NCBI GenBank assembly: GCA_017303755.1
Contig: JAFLBS010000003.1
Span: forward strand, 1-64,000
Length of the DNA stretch: 64,000 nucleotides
Direction of reading: 5' to 3'
Origin: Flavobacteriales bacterium
GTDB lineage: Bacteria; Bacteroidota; Bacteroidia; Flavobacteriales; Flavobacteriaceae
Shown here: positions 58,222-64,000 of the stretch, one piece after another
Numbering within the stretch: the stretch's first letter is position 1
Layout: each line of letters opens with the position of its first letter
Translations under genes and position numbers: made by a program
Notes under the pieces: generated by a model
What the model saw: the letters and a program-made list of their open reading frames with translations, nothing else
What the model was told of the DNA's origin: nothing
Databases searched by the model: none

Positions 58222-59293
58222 TGCGAAGTAAATAAATAGCTAAGATTCCAAAAACGATATTAGGAACCCAAACAGCAATAATAGGTGGAGCAGCCGATTT
58301 TTCTGCTAATACTCCAAAAATTTTATCCAAAAAGACAAAGGCAAATGCCAAGACAATTCCTATCGCTAAGTTCATTCCCATTCCGCCTCTTCGCTTCATT
58401 GAAGAAACCGCTACAGCGATAATTGTTAAGATAAATGCCGCAACTGGAATACTGAATTTTTTGTACAAGACCACCAAATACCTATTGATATTGGTAGAAC
58501 CTCTTGATTTTTCTTTTTCAATAAAATCGAGCAATTCATCGTAAGGAAGCGTTTCTGCAATGTAAACAACCGGCGTTAAATCTTCAATATCAAAACTAAA
58601 AACAGTGTCTTTTTTCTCGGCAGTTTCAAAAATATCATTCAACTCACCAATCTTTCTTTTCTTGTAGTTGAACATTGAATAGGTACTGTCTTTTTCATTC
58701 CATTTCAAACGATCAGCAGTTATTTTATAAACCATTTTCCCTTTGTCAAATTTCTCCAACGAAAAGTTAAAAGCAATCTTAGAAACCGTATTAAAATTAC
58801 TCACATAAATGTATTCGTCTTTACTGATTTGTCGGTATACATCGCTGTCGTCCCGCATTTCGCTTCGCCCGCCACCAATCAAATACATGTACCTAAAATT
58901 CTTGAATCCTTCGGATGCTTTTGGCACAAAGAAAATCCCCATCACCAAGGCAAAAACCGAAACGATTACTGCTCCAAAAATATACGGACGCATGAAGCGC
59001 GTAAACGAAATTCCGGAACTCAAAATGGCAATAATCTCAGTATTATTAGCGAGTTTAGAAGTAAACCATATAATCGATAAGAACAAGAATATCGGGAAAA
59101 GTAAATTGGCAAAATAAATAGTAAAATCAACATAATACGAGGCAATTTCCTTAAACGGAACTTTGTTCTCAATCATTTTGTTCACCTTTTCAGAAACGTC
59201 AATGACAATTCCAATCGGTATGAACATCAACAACATCACTGAGAATGTGGTCAAGTAGCGTTTTAGTATGTATTTGTCAATTATTTTTAGCAT
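58208..59293 (-). CDS. LptF/LptG-family (YjgP/YjgQ) permease
   Basis: 361 residues: N-terminal KYILKRYLTTFSVMLLMFIP, three membrane helices, a periplasmic beta-jellyroll region (about 130-265) and three C-terminal helices (FILTIIAVAVSSMKRRGGMG; NLAIGIVLAFAFVFLDKIFG). This is a subunit of the LPS transport ABC complex LptBFG, which lifts LPS from the inner membrane. LptF versus LptG cannot be decided here. Upstream of the EamA gene with a 14-nt overlap. Confidence 0.9.
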   Translation of the reverse strand: MLKIIDKYILKRYLTTFSVMLLMFIPIGIVIDVSEKVNKMIENKVPFKEIASYYVDFTIYFANLLFPIFLFLSIIWFTSKLANNTEIIAILSSGISFTRFMRPYIFGAVIVSVFALVMGIFFVPKASEGFKNFRYMYLIGGGRSEMRDDSDVYRQISKDEYIYVSNFNTVSKIAFNFSLEKFDKGKMVYKITADRLKWNEKDSTYSMFNYKKRKIGELNDIFETAEKKDTVFSFDIEDLTPVVYIAETLPYDELLDFIEKEKSRGSTNINRYLVVLYKKFSIPVAAFILTIIAVAVSSMKRRGGMGMNLAIGIVLAFAFVFLDKIFGVLAEKSAAPPIIAVWVPNIVFGILAIYLLRNAKR

Positions 59294-59302
59294 ATTTTTA
59301 TT

Positions 59303-59402
59303 TTGTTTAAAATTGTTTAACCTTGTTTAAATTGTTTAATGTTGTTCTCTTCCAGAACCCTTAAACCTTTAAACTCTTAAACCTTTAAACTCTTAAACCT
59401 TT
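59303..59402. repeat. Word-repeat hairpin (GTTTAA type)
   Basis: Left arm (59303-59340) has GTTTAA words every 9-11 nt; the right arm (59356-59402) has TTAAACC words every 7-9 nt, the complementary motif. Lies between lptF/G and tgt and overlaps the last two bases of tgt. Confidence 0.5.
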
Positions 59403-60531
59403 ATAACCGTTGATTCATTTGTTTTACCATAATATCCTTCCACTGACGAAAATCTCCCGCTAATATATGCTTTCTGGCTTCACGAACCAACCACATATAA
59501 AAACCTAAATTATGAATCGTAGCAATTTGTTTTCCTAAGTATTCATTCGCGGCAAAAAGGTGACGCAAATAGGCTTTCGTGTACTCTCTATCCACAAAAG
59601 TAGTTCCCATTTCATCAACAGGAGAAAAATCATTTTCCCACTTTTTATTTTTGATATTGATTGTTCCGTTAGCCGTAAACAACATTCCGTTTCTGGCATT
59701 TCGCGTAGGCATAACACAATCAAACATGTCTATTCCTAGTGCAATGTTTTCTAAAATATTAATCGGAGTTCCAACACCCATCAAATAACGCGGTTTATCT
59801 TCGGGAAGTATTTCACACACTACTTCGGTCATCGCATACATTTCTTCAGCTGGTTCACCCACTGATAATCCGCCAATAGCATTTCCTTGTTGACCTGAGT
59901 TTGCGATGTATTCTGCTGATTGTCTGCGCAAATCTTTATACGTACTTCCTTGAACTATCGGAAAAAACGTTTGCTCAAATCCGTATTTGAAAGGTACTTT
60001 TTCTAAATGGGCAATACATCGATCCAGCCAACGGTGCGTCATGTGCATACTGCGTTGTGCGTAACGATAATCACAAGGATACGGCGTACACTCGTCAAAA
60101 GCCATAATGATGTCGGCACCTATCGTTCGCTGAATTTCCATCACATTTTCGGGTGTAAAAACGTGGTACGAACCGTCAATGTGCGACTTAAACTTTACTC
60201 CTTCTTCTTTAATTTTTCGATTTGCCGATAATGAATACACTTGGTATCCACCCGAATCAGTCAATATATTACGGTCCCAATTCATAAATTTATGCAATCC
60301 GCCCGCTTGTTCTAAAATGGTTGTCTGCGGACGCAAATACAAATGGTACGTATTTCCTAAAATAATATCGGGATTGATTTCTTCTTTTAATTCGCGTTGG
60401 TGTACTCCTTTTACCGAAGCAACCGTTCCAACAGGCATAAAAATGGGAGTTTCAATTACACCATGATCGGTGGTAATTTTTCCTGCTCTGGCTTTCGAAT
60501 GTGGATCTTTCTGTAGTAAATCGAATTTCAT
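59401..60531 (-). CDS. tgt: Queuine tRNA-ribosyltransferase (tRNA-guanine transglycosylase)
   Basis: 376 residues from the ATG at 60531. A longer frame up to 60711 would read through the promoter and a repeat and is rejected. Inserts the queuosine precursor at G34 of tRNAs for Tyr, His, Asn and Asp. Catalytic and binding motifs are intact: LTDSGGYQVYSL, GADIIMAFDECTPYPCDY, AIGGLSVGEPAEEMY, MGVGTPINILENI, MPTRNARNGMLFT. The C-terminal zinc site CxCx2C of most bacterial enzymes is replaced by DEMGTTFVDREY, with no cysteines at these positions. Confidence 0.95.
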   Translation of the reverse strand: MKFDLLQKDPHSKARAGKITTDHGVIETPIFMPVGTVASVKGVHQRELKEEINPDIILGNTYHLYLRPQTTILEQAGGLHKFMNWDRNILTDSGGYQVYSLSANRKIKEEGVKFKSHIDGSYHVFTPENVMEIQRTIGADIIMAFDECTPYPCDYRYAQRSMHMTHRWLDRCIAHLEKVPFKYGFEQTFFPIVQGSTYKDLRRQSAEYIANSGQQGNAIGGLSVGEPAEEMYAMTEVVCEILPEDKPRYLMGVGTPINILENIALGIDMFDCVMPTRNARNGMLFTANGTINIKNKKWENDFSPVDEMGTTFVDREYTKAYLRHLFAANEYLGKQIATIHNLGFYMWLVREARKHILAGDFRQWKDIMVKQMNQRL

Positions 60532-60549
60532 TTTGTCGTATATGGACGG

Positions 60550-60557
60550 CAAAGATA
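60550..60557 (-). promoter_or_regulatory. tgt -7 element
   Basis: TATCTTTG on the minus strand, 19 nt upstream of the ATG at 60531. Fixes the short start of tgt. No good -33. Confidence 0.55.
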
Positions 60558-60628
60558 AATTATTTCCATTTTTGGCATCGTGATTTAGGATTTTATTTAA
60601 CATTTTTGAATTCAATTGTGAATTATTT

Positions 60629-60713
60629 GGGCGTGCCCAGATGGGCCGTGCTATTCGCTGTATCTTTTGTTCCGCTGCGCTACACAAAAGGATGCCGCTT
60701 CTATCACTCACGC
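60629..60713. repeat. Bacteroidetes-type intergenic repeat between tgt and tkt
   Basis: GGGCGTGCCC start, then GGGCCGTGCTATTCGCTGTA. An inverted repeat ATCTTTTGT / ACAAAAGGAT encloses CGCTGCGC, followed by GCCGCTTCTATCACTCACGC. Similar sequences occur in many Bacteroidetes genomes; the GGATGCCGCT block is shared with the 3858-type family. Confidence 0.6.
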
Positions 60714-60790
60714 AGCAGAGCTTCTTAGAAAATTCATATTAAAAGAGGTTTATCATTGTTTACAACCTTTAATAACTTCTAAAAAATTCA

Positions 60791-60822
60791 TTTGCCAACC
60801 TTTAAAATTACTTTTACTTTTG
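60791..60822 (+). promoter_or_regulatory. Transketolase operon promoter
   Basis: TTTG (60791-60794), exact 20-nt spacer, TACTTTTG (60815-60822). A consensus Bacteroidetes promoter 25 nt upstream of the ATG. Confidence 0.8.
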
Positions 60823-60847
60823 GAACATTAAATTTTAACTACAAACA

Positions 60848-61693
60848 ATGTCGAACACACAACAATTAAACGACTTAACTACACAAGTACGAAGAGACAT
60901 TCTTCGAATGGTACACGCAGTAAATTCAGGTCATCCCGGAGGTTCTTTGGGTTGTACTGAATTTTTAGTGGCACTTTACCAAAACCTCATGAATCGCAAA
61001 GAAGGTTTTGATATGAACGGAAAAGGAGAAGATCTTTTCTTTCTTTCTAATGGTCATATTTCACCTGTTTTTTACAGTGTTTTAGCTCGAAGCGGTTACT
61101 TTCCAGTAAGCGAATTGGCTACATTTAGAAAACTCAATTCGAGATTGCAAGGTCACCCAACTACTCACGAAGGTTTACCTGGAGTTCGTATGGCATCAGG
61201 TTCTTTAGGACAAGGTTTATCAGTTGCTATTGGTGCTGCACAAGCCAAAAAACTAAACAACGATAATCATTTAATCTATTCACTTCACGGTGATGGCGAA
61301 TTACAAGAAGGTCAAAACTGGGAAGCCATCATGTATGCTTCCGCTAAAAAGGTAGACAATTTGATTGCTACCGTTGATGTTAACGGCAAGCAAATTGATG
61401 GAACTACAGACGATGTATTGAATATGGGAAGTCTAAGAGCCAAATTTGAAGCTTTTGATTGGGATGTTTTAGAAATTAAAGAAGGTAACAACATCGAGGC
61501 CATTATAGCTGGAATGACCGAAGCCAAATCGAGAACTGGAAACGGTAAACCCGTTTGCGTTTTATTGCACACTGAAATGGGGAATGGCGTTGATTATATG
61601 ATGCACACTCACGCTTGGCACGGAAAAGCACCCAACGATGAACAATTAGCAAAAGCATTAGAACAAAACCCAGTAACTTTAGGCGATTATTAA
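60848..61693 (+). CDS. Transketolase, N-terminal subunit
   Basis: 281 residues, the thiamine-diphosphate-binding half of a split transketolase. Motifs: [18 protein letters not shown], a [13 protein letters not shown] core (GDG-N thiamine-diphosphate and Mg motif), [12 protein letters not shown]. Transfers two-carbon units between sugars in the non-oxidative pentose phosphate pathway, with the C-terminal subunit encoded next (4-nt gap). Split enzymes of this type are usual in Bacteroidetes and archaea. Confidence 0.95.
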   Translation: MSNTQQLNDLTTQVRRDILRMVHAVNSGHPGGSLGCTEFLVALYQNLMNRKEGFDMNGKGEDLFFLSNGHISPVFYSVLARSGYFPVSELATFRKLNSRLQGHPTTHEGLPGVRMASGSLGQGLSVAIGAAQAKKLNNDNHLIYSLHGDGELQEGQNWEAIMYASAKKVDNLIATVDVNGKQIDGTTDDVLNMGSLRAKFEAFDWDVLEIKEGNNIEAIIAGMTEAKSRTGNGKPVCVLLHTEMGNGVDYMMHTHAWHGKAPNDEQLAKALEQNPVTLGDY

Positions 61694-61697
61694 AATT

Positions 61698-62651
61698 ATG
61701 AAAAAATACACCAATACAGGAAGTAAAGATACTCGTTCAGGGTTTGGAGCAGGAATGACCGAACTCGGACAAAAAAATGAAAATGTGGTTGCTTTGTGCG
61801 CCGACTTAATTGGATCATTAAAATTTGACGATTTCAAAAAAAATCACCCTGAGCGTTTTTTCCAAGTGGGAATAGCTGAAGCTAACATGATCGGAATTGC
61901 TGCTGGTTTAACCATTGGCGGAAAAATTCCGTTTACAGGAACTTTTGCTAACTTTTCGACTGGAAGAGTTTATGATCAGATTCGTCAATCAGTTGCTTAT
62001 TCCGATAAAAATGTAAAAATTTGTGCTTCACATGCTGGTTTAACATTAGGAGAAGACGGAGCAACCCACCAAATTTTGGAAGACATTGGCTTGATGAAAA
62101 TGTTACCTGGAATGACAGTTATCAACACTTGTGATTACAATCAAACTAAGGCTGCAACTATGGCTTTGGCCGATCATCATGGCCCGGCCTATTTGCGTTT
62201 TGGGCGACCAGTAGTTCCTAATTTTATGCCTGCTGACGAACCATTTGTTATAGGGAAAGCCATTCTTTTGAACGAAGGAACTGATGTAACCATTATAGCT
62301 ACAGGTCATTTAGTTTGGGAAGCATTAATCGCCGCTGAAGCATTGGAAACAAAAGGAATTTCAGCCGAAGTAATCAACATTCACACTATAAAACCATTAG
62401 ATGAGGAAGCCATTTTAAAATCGGTGGCTAAAACAGGTTGTGTAGTAACCGCTGAAGAACATAATATTTTAGGCGGTTTAGGAGAAAGCGTGTCTAGAAC
62501 TTTAGCTTTAAACAATCCGAAACCACAAGAATTTGTGGCAGTACAAGATTCGTTTGGAGAAAGCGGAACTCCTGAACAGTTGATGGAAAAATACAAACTC
62601 AACAATCAAGCAATTGTGGAAGCAGTTGAAAAGGTGTTGAAAAGAAAATAA
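61698..62651 (+). CDS. Transketolase, C-terminal subunit
   Basis: 317 residues, covering the pyrimidine-binding and C-terminal domains: [76 protein letters not shown]. Forms the active enzyme with the preceding subunit. Terminator 11 nt downstream. Confidence 0.95.
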   Translation: MKKYTNTGSKDTRSGFGAGMTELGQKNENVVALCADLIGSLKFDDFKKNHPERFFQVGIAEANMIGIAAGLTIGGKIPFTGTFANFSTGRVYDQIRQSVAYSDKNVKICASHAGLTLGEDGATHQILEDIGLMKMLPGMTVINTCDYNQTKAATMALADHHGPAYLRFGRPVVPNFMPADEPFVIGKAILLNEGTDVTIIATGHLVWEALIAAEALETKGISAEVINIHTIKPLDEEAILKSVAKTGCVVTAEEHNILGGLGESVSRTLALNNPKPQEFVAVQDSFGESGTPEQLMEKYKLNNQAIVEAVEKVLKRK

Positions 62652-62662
62652 TGTTCCAAGAA

Positions 62663-62697
62663 AAAGCCTCGATAGTAATTCTACCGAGGCTTTTTTT
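62663..62697 (+). terminator. Terminator after transketolase (bidirectional)
   Basis: AAAGCCTCG / CGAGGCTTT stem with 13-nt loop, T7 on the plus strand and T5 on the minus strand; serves both convergent genes. Confidence 0.85.
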
Positions 62698-62717
62698 ATT
62701 TAATAAATATTCGAAAC

Positions 62718-63662
62718 TTAATCCAAATAAGGTGGAGTACAACCTGTTGTCAAATATCGTTTTGCTGTTTGTCCAGAGCAACTCGGTACAGTTTCAAAAG
62801 TATGATAAGTCCCATCTGGTTTTTTCAATTCATTTTTAGTCAAATAGTTATCTCCATCATCATCTACATCAAGGAAATTTGGAATTCCATCTTGGTCGGT
62901 ATCATCTTCATAAGTGGTATCATCATCTCTTAAATAACCGTCTCCATTTACGTCTTCTTGATACGAATATATTCCATCTGAGTCATGATCAATACGTTGA
63001 ACTTCATATAATTTAACGCTGAATATTAGTGGAGAATAAGCAGGTATACTTGTTCTTGGCGTATTAAAATAAGCTAGTCCTGAAGGAATAAAAAATACCC
63101 CAGATCCAAAATCATAATACGATAAAGTTCCATCACCATTGGTCTGATAACTACCTGATTTGAATTTTGGAAACAATTCACTCCATCCTTTGATAACAGC
63201 GCCCAAATTGAAATAACTACTTGGGTAATTATTGGTTTCAAAAACAGTATCATCCAAAAGATTTCCTTTATAAGCAGCTAAGACACTATCATAATTACAT
63301 GGCGTTTTACTATTTGAACCTGTTCCTTCACGCATTTTCAAATAATAAACCTTATATGTAATATCATTAGATTCTACATTTATAAATGACAATGGATACG
63401 TAGTTTGATCCCAAATTGAAGTTTGAGTTCCTCCAGTTGGAATCAACGTCATTTTTATATCTTGATCATCAGGTTGACCTGGATTATTAGTAACCGATTC
63501 AATATAATGTGTTTGCAAATATTCTTCGATATCGGCTAAATCAGTCGCATACTGTTCTGCATAATCACGAAGTGGTGTTGGCTCATCATCATCATTCTTG
63601 TTACAAGAAATAATTATTCCTGCCATTGAAAACAGAAAAAGTAAGTTAAAAACTTTTTTCAT
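62718..63662 (-). CDS. FKBP-type peptidyl-prolyl isomerase-like lipoprotein with calcium-repeat tail
   Basis: 314 residues from the ATG at 63662. Signal peptide with lipobox MAGIIISC (Cys about 20). Residues about 30-220 resemble the FKBP-type outer-membrane isomerases: YKVYYLKMREG, LLDDTVFETNNYP, VIKGWSELFPKFKSGS, FFIPSGLAYF. Residues about 222-275 hold Asp-rich loops (DHDSDGIYSYQEDVNGDGYL and DTDQDGIPNFLDVDDDGDNY), like EF-hand or thrombospondin type 3 repeats. Active-site residues are only partly kept, so catalysis is uncertain. Ends with a Cys-rich tail. Confidence 0.83.
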   Translation of the reverse strand: MKKVFNLLFLFSMAGIIISCNKNDDDEPTPLRDYAEQYATDLADIEEYLQTHYIESVTNNPGQPDDQDIKMTLIPTGGTQTSIWDQTTYPLSFINVESNDITYKVYYLKMREGTGSNSKTPCNYDSVLAAYKGNLLDDTVFETNNYPSSYFNLGAVIKGWSELFPKFKSGSYQTNGDGTLSYYDFGSGVFFIPSGLAYFNTPRTSIPAYSPLIFSVKLYEVQRIDHDSDGIYSYQEDVNGDGYLRDDDTTYEDDTDQDGIPNFLDVDDDGDNYLTKNELKKPDGTYHTFETVPSCSGQTAKRYLTTGCTPPYLD

Positions 63663-63675
63663 AATAATTTTAAAA

Positions 63676-63709
63676 TTTGGTCGCAAGATACAATATTGAT
63701 TTATTTTTG
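63676..63709 (+). promoter_or_regulatory. Promoter of the S4-domain gene
   Basis: TTTG (63676-63679), 22-nt spacer, TATTTTTG (63702-63709), about 31 nt upstream of the ATG. Confidence 0.65.
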
Positions 63710-63740
63710 TAAACTATTTAACGCCGAATTTAGAAAAAAA

Positions 63741-64000
63741 ATGAGAGTAGATAAATACTTATGGTGCGTTCGCTATTACAAAACCAGAAACATGGTTACT
63801 GAGGCTTGTAAAAAAAACCACATTACAGTAAACGGTCAAGTTGCCAAGGCATCAAGAGAAGTATACCCAACGGATAAAATAACATTTAGAAAAGATCAAA
63901 TCAACTATATAATTACCGTTTTAGATGTTCCTCAAAACAGAGTCGGAGCCAAATTAGTTGATGTGTACAGAAAAGACGAAACACCTGCCGAATCCTTTGC
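63741..64000 (+). CDS. S4-domain RNA-binding protein (HslR-like), cut by the window end
   Basis: 86 residues are visible and the frame is still open at base 64000. It starts MRVDKYLWCVRYYKTRNMVT with an S4 RNA-binding domain (CKKNHITVNGQVAKASREVY), the arrangement of heat-shock ribosome-recycling protein Hsp15/HslR. The usual full length is about 130 residues, so roughly a third is missing. Hsp15 helps rescue stalled 50S-peptidyl-tRNA complexes. Confidence 0.88.
   Translation, partial: MRVDKYLWCVRYYKTRNMVTEACKKNHITVNGQVAKASREVYPTDKITFRKDQINYIITVLDVPQNRVGAKLVDVYRKDETPAESF

Noticed and set aside
60532-60711. N-terminal extension of tgt by 60 residues
   Set aside because: It reads through the TATCTTTG -7 element and into an intergenic repeat; the 376-residue form is the family length.

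Overview
The window reads as chromosome of a member of the Flavobacteriaceae, most likely Flavobacterium or a close relative. The support is: low G+C; four proteins ending in a type IX secretion (T9SS) type A sorting domain; Bacteroidetes promoters (TTG or TTTG, about 20 nt, then TAnnTTTG); a split transketolase; many Bacteroidetes-type outer-membrane barrels; and weak Shine-Dalgarno sequences. I saw no tRNA, rRNA, CRISPR array, transposase or prophage.

Layout. Bases 1-3.7 kb hold the translation cluster thrS-infC-rpmI-rplT; infC has no ATG start. From 3.8 to 18 kb is an accessory stretch: an AraC-type membrane regulator, T9SS-exported surface proteins (FG-GAP/ASPIC, beta-propeller, RCC1), a GlxA-type regulator with two small downstream genes, a TonB-receptor-like barrel with an acetyltransferase, and a Cys/Gly-rich membrane protein. 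Its intergenic spaces carry two overlaid repeat types: a dispersed family with conserved ends, and hairpins whose arms are tandem copies of a short word. From 18 to 23 kb lies a complete cyanophycin make-and-break locus: iaaA and cphB on the minus strand, divergent from cphA. From 23 to 37 kb are assorted hydrolases, an envelope/stress cluster of small membrane proteins (YtxH, holin-like, lmo0937-like), an AraC/receiver/histidine-kinase operon, an AI-2E family permease, an S9 peptidase and two unannotated tiny membrane-protein genes. A LytTR regulator and TPR histidine kinase follow (37.3-40.2 kb).

The most unusual region is 40.2-54.6 kb. A five-gene minus-strand operon encodes a Tat-signal protein, two tandem phage-tail-collar (MdpB-like) proteins, a substrate-binding-type protein without signal peptide, and a 1967-residue T9SS protein. 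It diverges from a gene resembling protein arginine methyltransferases. Next come a secreted protein often named asparagine synthetase B, a newly noticed 44-residue membrane protein, and a four-gene operon of a tandem-repeat protein, a multi-pass membrane protein, a HisKA_3 kinase and a LuxR-type response regulator. A 14-bp palindrome (ACGTA-N4-TACGT) lies in both divergent promoter regions, 23-24 nt upstream of TAnnTTTG elements at three promoters, where an activator would sit. I propose a two-component regulon built around these genes.

The right end (54.6-64 kb) is housekeeping: dnaB, accA, an EamA permease, lptF/G-type permease, tgt (without the usual zinc cysteines), split transketolase, an FKBP-like lipoprotein and the start of an S4-domain protein.
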